Part shown: in pieces, positions 6,584-14,545 of the stretch | Layout of the letters: the number at the start of each line of letters is the position of its first letter | Position numbering within the stretch: position 1 is the first letter of the stretch | NCBI GenBank assembly: GCA_905200545.1 | Contig: CAJKKQ010000026.1 | Coordinates: 1-34,330 of the forward strand | Source: an uncultured Oscillibacter sp. | GTDB lineage: Bacteria; Bacillota; Clostridia; Oscillospirales; Oscillospiraceae | Direction: 5' to 3' | DNA: 34,330 nucleotides | Program-made: the position numbers and the translations under genes | The notes under the pieces: generated by a model | The model's input: the letters and a program-made list of their open reading frames with translations, nothing else | Databases searched by the model: none | Told to the model about the DNA's origin: nothing

Positions 6584-8140
6584 ATGAGCCGGATCTTACA
6601 GACGGAGGAACGGACAGAGCGGCGGATTTCCGCAGTGACCAGCTTGTCCATGTGCGCGCTGACGGTCATTGCCCAGATCGCCATTACGCTGCTGCTGACC
6701 CGTTTTTTGCGGGAGAAAACCTATGTGGTATATGCGGCGCTGGAGATCATGGGCGCCATATTCGCCATCCGTGTTTACCAGCGTCCGGGGAGCCCCTCCT
6801 ACAAGCTGGCGTGGATGTGCCTGCTGCTGGCACTGCCGGTATCGGGCATGATCCTCTTTTGCCTTTGGGGCGGGACGCATCAGGCCAAGAGCCTGAGTAT
6901 GCGGAAAGTCCCGCCCATCCGGGAGCGGGAGAGTACCCGTATGGAGAGCGAGGCCAATCTGGCCCGCCTGCGGCGTCAGTCTCCGGAATGGGGGCGGTTG
7001 GCTGCCTATCTGCAAAAGCGGGGCTTTTTGCTTTACCGCAATACGGATGCCAAGTATTTCCCCGACGGCACCGCTTTTTTTGACGACCTCATCGACCGGA
7101 TGCGGGAGGCGGAGGTCTATATCTTCTTAGAATACTATATCCTGGCAGAGGGGCAGATCTGGAACCGGATCTTCTCCGTTTTGAAGGAGCGGGCAGCCCA
7201 CGGCGTGGAGGTACGCATCATCTTCGATGACTTCGGAAACATCACCCGGCTGTCCGACGAGATGCTCCAGGCCATGCAGGATGCCGGCATCGAGGTGGCG
7301 GTGTTCAATCCCGTCCACCGCTATGTCAACCGCATCTATTTCAACTACCGGGATCACCGGAAGATCGCCGTCATCGACGGATACTATGCCTATACCGGCG
7401 GCATCAACATCGCCGACGAATATGCCAACCTCATCGTGCGCTTTGGGCACTGGAAGGACAGTGCCGTGCGCATCGAGGGGGAGGGGGCCTGGGGCTTTGC
7501 CACCCAGTTTATGCAGATGTGGAAGATGATGGGGCGTACCATGCCCAATGAGGACGACTACTACCGTCCCCGCCATCAGGCCCAGGGGGCCGGGTGGTGC
7601 CAGCCCTTTACGGATGGGCCCCTGAACAACCCGGACAACCCCATCGAGGAGACGTATCTGCAGCTCATCGCCTCCGCCAAGCGGATGCTGACGCTGACCA
7701 CCCCCTATTACGCGGTGGAGGAGTCCATGCAGAAGTCCCTGTGCATCGCCGCTGACGCCGGCGTGGATGTGCGGCTGATGATCCCTGCCATTCCGGACCA
7801 CAAATTTACCTATATGGTGGCGGAGACCTACTGGGGCGAACTGCTGCGCCACGGTGTGAAAATCTACAAGTATACCCCGGGCTTCCTCCACGCCAAGAGC
7901 GTTATGGTGGACCGGGAGGTGGCCCTGGTGGGCAGTACCAATATGGACTACCGCACCTTCCAGCTCCATTATGAGTGCGGCGTGCTGCTCTATCACTCGC
8001 CTGTGGTGGAGGAGCTGCTGGAGGATCTGGATCAGACGGCGGCGGTCAGCACGCTATATACGCTGGAGGAGTGGGAGAAACGGTCGTGGCCCCGCCGGAT
8101 GTTCGCCTCCATTTTGAAACTGGGTGCCATCTGGCTGTAA
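6584..8140 (+). CDS. cls: Cardiolipin synthase (phospholipase D family)
   Basis: This membrane enzyme condenses phosphatidylglycerol to cardiolipin. The protein has 518 residues. Three N-terminal membrane segments lie at about residues 16-40, 46-65 and 76-95, followed by two phospholipase D catalytic motifs: HRKIAVID (His258, Lys260, Asp265) with the GG..N element TGGIN, and HAKSVMVD (His436, Lys438, Asp443) with GSTNMD. Both HxKxxxxD motifs are intact, and the length matches bacterial ClsA-type enzymes (about 480-520). It has its own promoter and a good AAAGGAGAT site. The TtcA-like gene begins 32 bases downstream, so cotranscription is likely. Confidence 0.95.
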   Translation: MSRILQTEERTERRISAVTSLSMCALTVIAQIAITLLLTRFLREKTYVVYAALEIMGAIFAIRVYQRPGSPSYKLAWMCLLLALPVSGMILFCLWGGTHQAKSLSMRKVPPIRERESTRMESEANLARLRRQSPEWGRLAAYLQKRGFLLYRNTDAKYFPDGTAFFDDLIDRMREAEVYIFLEYYILAEGQIWNRIFSVLKERAAHGVEVRIIFDDFGNITRLSDEMLQAMQDAGIEVAVFNPVHRYVNRIYFNYRDHRKIAVIDGYYAYTGGINIADEYANLIVRFGHWKDSAVRIEGEGAWGFATQFMQMWKMMGRTMPNEDDYYRPRHQAQGAGWCQPFTDGPLNNPDNPIEETYLQLIASAKRMLTLTTPYYAVEESMQKSLCIAADAGVDVRLMIPAIPDHKFTYMVAETYWGELLRHGVKIYKYTPGFLHAKSVMVDREVALVGSTNMDYRTFQLHYECGVLLYHSPVVEELLEDLDQTAAVSTLYTLEEWEKRSWPRRMFASILKLGAIWL

Positions 8141-8172
8141 GAGAGCGCCGAAAACCTTACCACGGAGGATCT

Positions 8173-9051
8173 ATGTCAAGAGAACTTACCCCCCAGGAGA
8201 TCGCAGAGCGAAGCCTCATCAAGACGTATCGCAAGAGCTTGTGGAACCCCTTTATCGCCGCTGTGAAGCGGTACGAGCTGGTCTCCCCGGGAGACCGCAT
8301 TGCCGTGTGTATCTCCGGCGGAAAGGATTCCATGGTGCTGGCAAAGCTGATGCAGGAACTCCAAAAGCACACGGACCAGCCCTTTCACCTGGAGTTTCTG
8401 GTGATGGATCCAGGTTATAACGCCGCCAACCGGGCACTGATTGAAGAGAACGCTGCCCGGCTGGGAATCCCCATCACGGTGTTTGAAAGCGATATCTTTG
8501 ACGTTACGGTCAAGGTGGAGAAGAATCCCTGTTATCTCTGCGCCCGGATGCGCCGGGGCTTTTTGTACAGCAAGGCCCGGGAGCTGGGGTGTACCAAGAT
8601 CGCTCTGGGCCATCACTTCTCCGACGTCATCGAGACGACGCTTCTGGGGCTCTTCTACGGCGCACAGCTGCAGACCATGCCCCCCAAGCTCCACAGCAAA
8701 AATTTCCCGGGCATGGAGCTCATCCGCCCCCTCTACTGCGTCCATGAGGATGCCATCATCGCCTGGAAGAACTATAATGACCTGCGTTTCCTCCAGTGTG
8801 CCTGCCGCTTTACCGAGGCCCGGGATGCCTCCGGCGACGGAATCGGGGAGAGCAAGCGCCAGGAGATGAAGATGCTGCTGCGGGAGCTGCGCAAGACCAA
8901 CCCCAACGTGGAAAAGAGCATGTTCCGGGCTATCCACGGCGTCCAGCTGGACACCTTCCCGGGATTCAAATACAGAGGACAGAGCCACTCCTTCCTGGAG
9001 TTTTACGACGGCACCGCCTGGTGTCCGGGCGGGGAGGAGCCCAATCCCTGA
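8173..9051 (+). CDS. TtcA-like tRNA 2-thiolation family protein (PP-loop ATPase)
   Basis: This is a 292-residue cytoplasmic protein of the adenine-nucleotide alpha-hydrolase (N-type ATPase) superfamily. The PP-loop SGGKDS is at residues 48-53. A Cys pair sits in CYLC (120 and 123), and further cysteines in CAC (209, 211) lie where TtcA enzymes hold their iron-sulfur cluster ligands. GHHFSDVIETTLLG matches the TtcA family motif. The likely reaction is sulfur transfer to a tRNA base such as cytidine 32, but this subfamily in Clostridia is not assigned to a substrate. ATG 8173 is chosen for the ACGGAGGAT site; the longer open frame overlaps cls. It follows cls by 32 bases and precedes the Sel1 gene by 13. 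Confidence 0.85.
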   Translation: MSRELTPQEIAERSLIKTYRKSLWNPFIAAVKRYELVSPGDRIAVCISGGKDSMVLAKLMQELQKHTDQPFHLEFLVMDPGYNAANRALIEENAARLGIPITVFESDIFDVTVKVEKNPCYLCARMRRGFLYSKARELGCTKIALGHHFSDVIETTLLGLFYGAQLQTMPPKLHSKNFPGMELIRPLYCVHEDAIIAWKNYNDLRFLQCACRFTEARDASGDGIGESKRQEMKMLLRELRKTNPNVEKSMFRAIHGVQLDTFPGFKYRGQSHSFLEFYDGTAWCPGGEEPNP

Positions 9052-9064
9052 GAGAAAGGCAACT

Positions 9065-10780
9065 ATGGACTATTATCGTTGTGAAAATCCTGAGTGCGGG
9101 TACATAGCGGAAGAGGAGCCGGATACCTGCCCCCGCTGCGGCGGTACCTTCTTTGTGCCGGTGGAGGAGGAGATGCTCTCCGGCGGCGACTGGGTGCAGC
9201 TGGGAAACCAGGCGGTGGACAGCGGCCGGGATCCGGACGCCCTGGCCTGCTACCAGCGGGCGGCAGCTATGGGCAGCTTGTCCGGCCTGACCAATCTGGG
9301 CTGGTGCCTGGAGACCGGTGTGGGCGTGGCGGCAAATCCTACCCACGCAGTGGTGCTCTATGCCCAGGCGGCGGCCCGGGACTATCTCCCGGCCCTTACA
9401 AACCTGGGGTACTGCTATGCAAACGGCGTAGGCGTGCCGGTAGATCCCGCCAAGGCCCTGGAATGCTTCCTCAAGGGGGCGCGGCAGGGCTTTCCCCGGG
9501 CGCAGTTTTTGCTGGGGGACGCCTACCGACAGGGAAGCGGTACGGAGCAGAACCTCCAGGAGGCAGTGAAGTGGTATCGCTCTGCGGCGTGGCTGGGCTA
9601 TCCTGCGGCGCAGACGGAGTTGGGGCGCTGCCTGGAATTTGGCACCGGTGTTGCCCAGAATGTGACCCGGGCGGTCTTTTGGTACCGCAGTGCCGCCCAG
9701 CTGGGCAGCCCCGCCGGCCAGTGCTGCCTGGGATATTGCTGCGAGACGGGTCAGGGTGTGGAACAGAACTGGCACGAGGCCGTCAAGTGGTACCGGGCTG
9801 CGGCGGAGCAGGATTATCCCCGGGCCCAGTGCAACCTGGCCTGGTGCTACGAGTACGGAAAAGGCGTGACGCAGGACTTTACCCAGGCGGTGAAATGGTA
9901 TCGTGCCGCCGCAAAGCAGGACTATCCCCGGGGGCAGCTTTGCCTGGGCCTTTGCTATCAGCGGGGCAAGGGTGTACCTGTGGATCTCCGGGAGGCAGCT
10001 GCCTGGTATCGCGCTGCGGCGGAACAGGGAGACGAGGACGCCCAGTGCTGCCTGGGGTACTGCTATGAAAGCGGCGAGGGCGTGGAGCAGAACTGGGAGG
10101 AGGCGGTGAAGTGGTATCGTGCCGCCGCGGAACAGGGGTTGGCCAGCGCCCAGTGCAATCTGGCCTGGTGTTATGAGTACGGCAAGGGTGTCGAGCAGGA
10201 CTCCACCGCCGCGGCAGCCTGGTACCGCCGGGCTGCGGAGCAGGGAGAGGCCCGGGGGATGTTTTGCCTGGGTGTCCTGTACCGGCAGGGAAGCGGTGTG
10301 GAAAAGGATCCGGCTGCTGCTGCCATGTGGTATCAAAAGGCCGTGGATGCCGGCTCCTTTCACGCCATGTGCAACCTGGGCGTGTGCTATGAATACGGCG
10401 AGGGCGTGGAGCGGGATCCCGTTCGGGCGGCGGAGCTGTACCGGGCGGCCGCGGAACGGGGGGATCGCATCGCCGCGTGTAACCTGGGCTGCCTCTATGA
10501 GGCCGGTCAAGGCGTAGAGCAGAGTTGGGAAGAGGCGGTGCGGTGGTATCGCCGGGCAGCGGAACAGGGCTATCCCCGGGCGCAGTTCAGTCTTGGCTGG
10601 TGTTTGGAGCACGGAAAGGGCGTGGCCCGGGATCGGGAGGAAGCGGCAAAGTGGTACCGGGCGGCTGCCAAGCAGGACTATCAGGAGGCTAGGGAGGCCC
10701 TGGCCGCCATGGAGCGCAGGCAGCATCACCCCGGCGGCCTGCTGTGGGATATCTGGAACGAGCTGCGCGGACATGGATGA
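9065..10780 (+). CDS. Sel1-repeat protein with N-terminal zinc ribbon
   Basis: A 571-residue protein built almost entirely of Sel1-type TPR repeats. Residues 1-30 are a rubredoxin-like zinc ribbon with Cys6, Cys11, Cys22 and Cys25 (CPRC). After a linker come 13 complete 36-residue repeats of the pattern AQCNLGWCYEYGKGV..D...AVKWYRAAAEQGY (about residues 71-538), then a short tail. There is no signal peptide, so it is cytoplasmic and most likely a protein-binding scaffold. The repeats are very similar at protein and DNA level, which suggests recent internal duplication and possible copy-number variation between strains. A GAGAAAGG site precedes ATG 9065. It lies 13 bases after the TtcA-like gene, probably in the same transcript; the partner is unknown. 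Confidence 0.88.
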   Translation: MDYYRCENPECGYIAEEEPDTCPRCGGTFFVPVEEEMLSGGDWVQLGNQAVDSGRDPDALACYQRAAAMGSLSGLTNLGWCLETGVGVAANPTHAVVLYAQAAARDYLPALTNLGYCYANGVGVPVDPAKALECFLKGARQGFPRAQFLLGDAYRQGSGTEQNLQEAVKWYRSAAWLGYPAAQTELGRCLEFGTGVAQNVTRAVFWYRSAAQLGSPAGQCCLGYCCETGQGVEQNWHEAVKWYRAAAEQDYPRAQCNLAWCYEYGKGVTQDFTQAVKWYRAAAKQDYPRGQLCLGLCYQRGKGVPVDLREAAAWYRAAAEQGDEDAQCCLGYCYESGEGVEQNWEEAVKWYRAAAEQGLASAQCNLAWCYEYGKGVEQDSTAAAAWYRRAAEQGEARGMFCLGVLYRQGSGVEKDPAAAAMWYQKAVDAGSFHAMCNLGVCYEYGEGVERDPVRAAELYRAAAERGDRIAACNLGCLYEAGQGVEQSWEEAVRWYRRAAEQGYPRAQFSLGWCLEHGKGVARDREEAAKWYRAAAKQDYQEAREALAAMERRQHHPGGLLWDIWNELRGHG

Positions 10781-10809
10781 GCAGCAGGGCCGGATGGTTC
10801 CAGCGCAGG

Positions 10810-10838
10810 TTGACCTTCCCGGTAAAGTGCGGTACAAT
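10810..10838 (+). promoter_or_regulatory. Promoter of the glycosyltransferase operon
   Basis: TTGACC (10810-10815) and TACAAT (10833-10838) are separated by 17 bp. The start near 10845 precedes the GTG start by about 50 bases. Confidence 0.78.
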
Positions 10839-10896
10839 ACCTCTGTTACAGCCATAATAATATCAACCAGACCGGCAGGTGCGAAGGAGTGATCGT

Positions 10897-11913
10897 GTGC
10901 CTGAGATCTCTGTGATTGTTCCCGTCTATCAGGCGGAGAAATACCTCAAAGCATGCGTGGAGAGCGTGCTCCATCAGACGTTTTCCGATTGGGAGATGCT
11001 GCTCGTGGACGACGGCTGTACGGATGGCTCCCCGGCCATCTGCGATGCGTGCGCTGCCGGGGATGACCGGATCCGGGTCTTCCACAAAGAGAAAAACGAG
11101 GGTGTCAGCAAGGCGCGGAATCTGGGCCTTGCTGAGGCCCGGAGCCCGTATATCGCTTTTTTGGATGTGGATGACCGCTACGAGCCCCAGTGTCTGGAGA
11201 CGCTGTGGAACCTGCGGGAGCGGGCAGGAGCGGATTCTGCCGGGTGCGCCCACTGGAATCTGTGGCCGGACGGCAGGGAGGAGGCGGAGCTGCTGCTTCC
11301 CCCGGCTGTTTATGATGAGCAGGGCATCCGCAAGGGGATCGTACTGCCGCTGCTTGGTGAGCGGCTCCGCCAGCCGGTGTTCAACGGATTCATCTGGCGC
11401 TTTTTGTATTCTACGGAGATCATCCGGAAAGTTGGTATCACCTTCGAGGGCGCCTATCTGGAGGACGAGCTGTTCTTGATGGAGTATTTCTGCAATGCCA
11501 GGCGACTGGCGGTAACGGATCAGCCGTTGTACCGCTATCTCTTCAATCCCGCCTCTGCCACCCACAAATATATGAAGGATTTCCGGAAGGTGTTTTGCCG
11601 TTATATGGAGCGCAAGGAGGAGTTGGCTGCACGGTATCAGTTGGAGTCGGAGTGTCCCCAGTGGCGGGAGAACACCAACTGGGCGGGGCTGTTGATTGCC
11701 ATTGGAAACGAATTCGCAAAGGGAAATCCCAAGACACTCCGGGAGCGGCAAAAGGCGGTGGAAGCGCTGTGCGCCGAGCCGGATATGGCCAGGGCCATTG
11801 CTACGCTGAAGCCCGAGGGTCTCAACTCCAACAAGCGGTTGGTGGCAGATCTGGTGAAAAAAAAGCATTTCTTTCTGCTGGCACAGATGTACCGCCTGAA
11901 GAACCGAATCTGA
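10897..11913 (+). CDS. Family 2 glycosyltransferase
   Basis: A GT-A fold inverting glycosyltransferase of 338 residues, probably building a cell-surface polysaccharide at the inner membrane face. The N-terminus reads PEISVIVPVYQAEKYL, followed by LLVDDGCTDGSP, the segment KNEGVSKARNLGL, and the metal-binding AFLDVDD. The C-terminal part is basic with no membrane segment. A GTG at 10897 is chosen as start because AAGGAG lies at 10884-10889; a GTG 18 bases upstream would overlap that site. The next gene, an O-antigen-ligase-like membrane protein, starts 18 bases after the stop, so the two likely act in the same glycan pathway. Donor and acceptor sugars cannot be told. Confidence 0.9.
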   Translation: MPEISVIVPVYQAEKYLKACVESVLHQTFSDWEMLLVDDGCTDGSPAICDACAAGDDRIRVFHKEKNEGVSKARNLGLAEARSPYIAFLDVDDRYEPQCLETLWNLRERAGADSAGCAHWNLWPDGREEAELLLPPAVYDEQGIRKGIVLPLLGERLRQPVFNGFIWRFLYSTEIIRKVGITFEGAYLEDELFLMEYFCNARRLAVTDQPLYRYLFNPASATHKYMKDFRKVFCRYMERKEELAARYQLESECPQWRENTNWAGLLIAIGNEFAKGNPKTLRERQKAVEALCAEPDMARAIATLKPEGLNSNKRLVADLVKKKHFFLLAQMYRLKNRI

Positions 11914-11931
11914 AAGAGGAGCTATTTTAGC

Positions 11932-13455
11932 ATGTTACTGCGCGAGAGTTATATCTATCACCTGTGGGCGGTGCTCTGTGGAGTCTATTATGACAGCACG
12001 CTGCACCGCTGTCTGGCTGCTGCGGGGAGTTGGTGCAACCGCCAGATCGATACCAGCGCCCTGCTGCGGGTGCTGTGCCGGGAGGGCGTGGTGGCCCGGG
12101 CCTGGGAGGACAGTTTCCTGTGCCGGCTTTTGAGCGGCATCATCAATTTCCCTGCCTGGCTGTTACACCGGCTGTACAGCGCACTGCAGCTGACTTTTGC
12201 AGACAGCGTCTTTTCCCGGCTGGCCTTTGCCATGGGGGATGAAACAGCCATCGCACAGTCGTGGCTCATCATGTTGCTCTGGGTGATCCCGTTTTCACGC
12301 TGGAATAACGCCTATACATTGATGGCGTTTGCGTTTTTACTAGTGCTCTTCCACGCCGGTGCTATGCACACCCGGTCATTCCGGCTGGATGTGCGGTCCA
12401 TCGGTTTTTATCCCCTGGTGCTCTTTGGCTCCATGTTCTTGGCGGTGGCATTTTCCTATGCACCGTCGCTGTCGCTGCGGTTTTTGGTGTATCACATCTC
12501 CGCTGCCTTGTGTGTGCTGGTGACGGTCAGTGCCGTGCGGTGCACGGAGGATCTCAAACGGCTGGTAGCCGGTGGAGGTTTCTGCGTACTGGTGTCCTCC
12601 TTGTACGGCGTCTATCAGCGGATCCAGGGTGTGGAGGTCAACGAGTCCTATGTGGATCTGACGGTTAATGAGGGAATGCCCGGCCGTGTGGAGTCCTTCT
12701 TTGATAATCCCAATACCTTTGCAGAAGTCCTGATCCTGTTGCTTCCGCTGGTGCTGGCACTGATTCTGTGCTCCCGGCGTCCGTTCTCCCGGCTGGTGGC
12801 CTGCGGTGTGTTTGCGGTGGGAATCGTAGCGCTGGGCATGACGTATTCCCGGGCCAGCTGGGTGGGCATGGCCTGCGCCATGGTGGTCATGGTGTTTTTG
12901 TGGAAACCCAAGCTGATTCCGGCTTTTGTGGTGCTGAGCATTCTCTGTGTCCCGTTCCTGCCGGATACGATCTGGCACCGGATCCTGACGATTACCAATA
13001 CATCGGACAGCTCCACAGCCAGCCGGATCCCGCTGTATGAAGCGGCTATTGAAGTTATCCGGAAGTCTCCTATCTCCGGCGCGGGACTGGGAACAGCTGC
13101 TACGCAAGCGTATATTTCGGACTTCAATCTTTACCATGCCCAGGCGCCTTTTGTGCATGCTCATAACTTCTTCCTGGAGGTTTGGATCGAGGCCGGATTA
13201 TTGGGGATTGTAGGCTTCGTGAGCGCCATGTTGTGGAATATTAAAAAGACTGCCCATACTGTCCGTCACTGCAGGCCCTCCGCAGCCCGAACCATTACCT
13301 GTGGGGCCTGTGCCGCTATGTGCGGTGCGATGGTGTGCGGTCTTGCGGATTATCTTTGGAACTATCCCAGAGTTATGTGCATTTTCTGGTTTGTGTTTGC
13401 TGTTGGCATTGCCGGGATCAAGCTCTGCCGGCAGGAGATGAAAGATCGGACTTGA
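11932..13455 (+). CDS. O-antigen ligase/polymerase family membrane protein
   Basis: A 507-residue integral membrane protein of the Wzy/WaaL-like superfamily. About ten or more hydrophobic segments are visible from roughly residue 95 onward. The long loop between late membrane segments contains the typical VIRKSPISGAGLGT and HAHNFFLEVWIEAGLLG elements of O-antigen ligases (loop His and Arg residues). It is likely to polymerise or transfer lipid-linked glycan outside the membrane. In a Gram-positive cell this would be capsule, teichoic-acid-like or other surface polymer, not LPS. GAAAGAGGAG precedes ATG 11932. It is in an operon with the glycosyltransferase. A hairpin terminator follows at 13484-13522. 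Confidence 0.88.
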   Translation: MLLRESYIYHLWAVLCGVYYDSTLHRCLAAAGSWCNRQIDTSALLRVLCREGVVARAWEDSFLCRLLSGIINFPAWLLHRLYSALQLTFADSVFSRLAFAMGDETAIAQSWLIMLLWVIPFSRWNNAYTLMAFAFLLVLFHAGAMHTRSFRLDVRSIGFYPLVLFGSMFLAVAFSYAPSLSLRFLVYHISAALCVLVTVSAVRCTEDLKRLVAGGGFCVLVSSLYGVYQRIQGVEVNESYVDLTVNEGMPGRVESFFDNPNTFAEVLILLLPLVLALILCSRRPFSRLVACGVFAVGIVALGMTYSRASWVGMACAMVVMVFLWKPKLIPAFVVLSILCVPFLPDTIWHRILTITNTSDSSTASRIPLYEAAIEVIRKSPISGAGLGTAATQAYISDFNLYHAQAPFVHAHNFFLEVWIEAGLLGIVGFVSAMLWNIKKTAHTVRHCRPSAARTITCGACAAMCGAMVCGLADYLWNYPRVMCIFWFVFAVGIAGIKLCRQEMKDRT

Positions 13456-13479
13456 CTTACGCGCAAAACCCGGTAAAAT
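13452..13479 (+). promoter_or_regulatory. Possible promoter ahead of the tRNA-Pro array
   Basis: TTGACT (13452-13457, overlapping the stop codon of the ligase gene) and TAAAAT (13474-13479) are 16 bp apart. The terminator hairpin directly behind it makes productive transcription into the array uncertain. Confidence 0.4.
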
Positions 13480-13483
13480 AAAA

Positions 13484-13522
13484 GGGACGCACGGAGGAAT
13501 GCGGAACTTTCTCCGTGCGCCC
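13484..13522 (+). terminator. Hairpin terminator of the glycan operon
   Basis: CGCACGGAG (13488-13496) pairs with CTCCGTGCG (13511-13519); GGG/CCC extends the stem past one bulged base. Only a short T stretch follows. Confidence 0.6.
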
Positions 13523-13685
13523 TTCTACCACGTTTTTGGGGAGCATACCTTGCCCATCCATGAGGGAAAAAGCCCAACCCCACAACCCGCTGGGACACTA
13601 CCAGAAGCGGGAAGGATTTTAGAAAAGCTGGTGGTCAAAAAATGGCCATGACCACATGTTTGACCACAATTGGAAAACTTGATAA

Positions 13686-13724
13686 CCGGGTGTAGCGCAG
13701 TTGGTAGCGCGCTTGCTTTGGGAG
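13686..13724 (+). pseudogene. tRNA-Pro 5' half, copy 1
   Basis: The sequence is identical to the functional tRNA-Pro from the acceptor strand through the D arm (first 25 bases). It continues with a different anticodon arm, GCTTGCTTTGGGAG, that still presents TGG, and stops before the variable loop. No T arm or 3' acceptor strand follows. Confidence 0.85.
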
Positions 13725-13755
13725 AATACGCCCAGGCCACCCCACAACTTCATAT

Positions 13756-13794
13756 CCGGGTGTAGCGCAGTTGGTAGCGCGCCTGCTTTGGGAG
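13756..13794 (+). pseudogene. tRNA-Pro 5' half, copy 2
   Basis: Same structure as copy 1, with GCCTGCTTTGGGAG in the anticodon arm. It lies only 70 bp after copy 1, so its unit has lost most of the spacer. Confidence 0.85.
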
Positions 13795-13936
13795 CGCGCG
13801 GGCCTCATCCATGAGGGAAAAAGCGTAAACCCACAACGTGCTGAGACACTAGCAGAAGCGGGAAGGATTTTAGAAAAGCTGGTGGTCAAAAAATGGCCAT
13901 GACCACATGTTTGACCACAATTGGAAAACTTCATAA

Positions 13937-13975
13937 CCGGGTGTAGCGCAGTTGGTAGCGCGCTTGCTTTGGGAG
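13937..13975 (+). pseudogene. tRNA-Pro 5' half, copy 3
   Basis: Identical to copy 1 over all 39 bases. It is followed by the CATACCTTGCCCATCC spacer type that leads to the intact tRNA gene. Confidence 0.85.
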
Positions 13976-14079
13976 CATACCTTGCCCATCCATGAGGACA
14001 AAACCTCAACCCCACAACCCGCTGGGACACTACCAGAAGCGGGAACCATTTCGGCAAAGTCGTTGGTCAAAAAACGGCC

Positions 14080-14108
14080 TTGACCACATGTTTGACCACA
14101 GTTATAAT
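14080..14108 (+). promoter_or_regulatory. Promoter of tRNA-Pro
   Basis: TTGACC (14080-14085) and TATAAT (14103-14108) are 17 bp apart, ending 10 bases before the mature tRNA. In the upstream array units the matching positions read ATGACC and CAATTG, so only this copy has a good promoter. Confidence 0.8.
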
Positions 14109-14118
14109 CATTTTATAT

Positions 14119-14194
14119 CCGGGTGTAGCGCAGTTGGTAGCGCACGTGATTTGGGTTCACGGGGCCGGGCGTTCGAATCGCCCCACTCGGACCA
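14119..14194 (+). tRNA. tRNA-Pro(UGG)
   Basis: A complete 76-nt tRNA. The acceptor stem is CCGGGTG/CACTCGG with one G-U pair. The D stem is GCGC/GCGC. The anticodon stem CGTGA/TCACG encloses loop TTTGGGT with anticodon TGG (positions 34-36). The variable loop has five bases. The T stem GGGCG/CGCCC has loop TTCGAAT. Discriminator A and an encoded CCA complete it. Its anticodon stem differs from that in the three partial copies. It forms the left border of the AT-rich island. Confidence 0.95.
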
Positions 14195-14230
14195 AAACTC
14201 CGCAAAATCAAAAGATTTTGTGGAGTTTTT
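14194..14230 (+). terminator. tRNA-Pro terminator
   Basis: AAAACTCCGCAAAATC pairs with GATTTTGTGGAGTTTT across a four-base loop, one G-U pair, followed by T-rich sequence. The core matches the fourth hairpin of the element behind leuS (798-827). Confidence 0.88.
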
Positions 14231-14382
14231 CTTTGTTTTTATTGCAAAATAATCAAAATGCGTTCAAGTACTTCCCAGCGGAAAGACTTGCTTATTCAAA
14301 GGCAGTAAAAGTGTGTCTGATGACCGGTTTTCCTCCCTATTTCCTTCCCCACGCATTGCGTCTCAAGCAGTCCATGAGCAGA

Positions 14383-14421
14383 ATAACCTGCTTTGAATCA
14401 TCAGAATTCAAAGCAGGTTAT
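14383..14421. terminator. Perfect 16-bp inverted repeat, terminator-like
   Basis: ATAACCTGCTTTGAAT and its exact reverse complement are separated by seven bases. Only CTTTG follows, so it is either a weak terminator for a lost gene or an end of a former mobile element. Confidence 0.5.
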
Positions 14422-14545
14422 CTTTGTATATAGCTTGTTAAAAACTGATACGCCTAATGCGAGCGCAAAGCAGAATTGAGGCAACAGCCAGTTACTTTGC
14501 TTTTTGTTCCCTCCGTGGTAAAATTTGGGCAAGATGGTGATCAAT

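Larger units (their letters stand above)
13533..14118 (+). repeat. Tandem array of tRNA-Pro 5' halves and promoter-like spacers
   Basis: This 586-bp non-coding array has units of about 181 bp. Each unit has a spacer beginning like GAGCATACCTTGCCCATCC and ending just before CCGGGTGTAGCGCAGTTGG, followed by a tRNA 5' half. Half copies start at 13686, 13756 and 13937; the fourth start, 14119, is the complete tRNA. Distances are 70, 181 and 182 bp. The stretch at 13531-13547 (TTTTTGGGGAGCATACC) looks like the end of a still older half. Each long spacer carries GTGGTCA-N11-TGACCAC plus a further TGACCAC. No protein is supported here. Confidence 0.85.

Noticed and set aside
13533..14118. Regular repeats that might suggest a CRISPR array
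   Set aside because: Units are about 181 bp, contain tRNA halves and promoter-like spacers, and the spacers are repeated rather than unique; no cas genes nearby.
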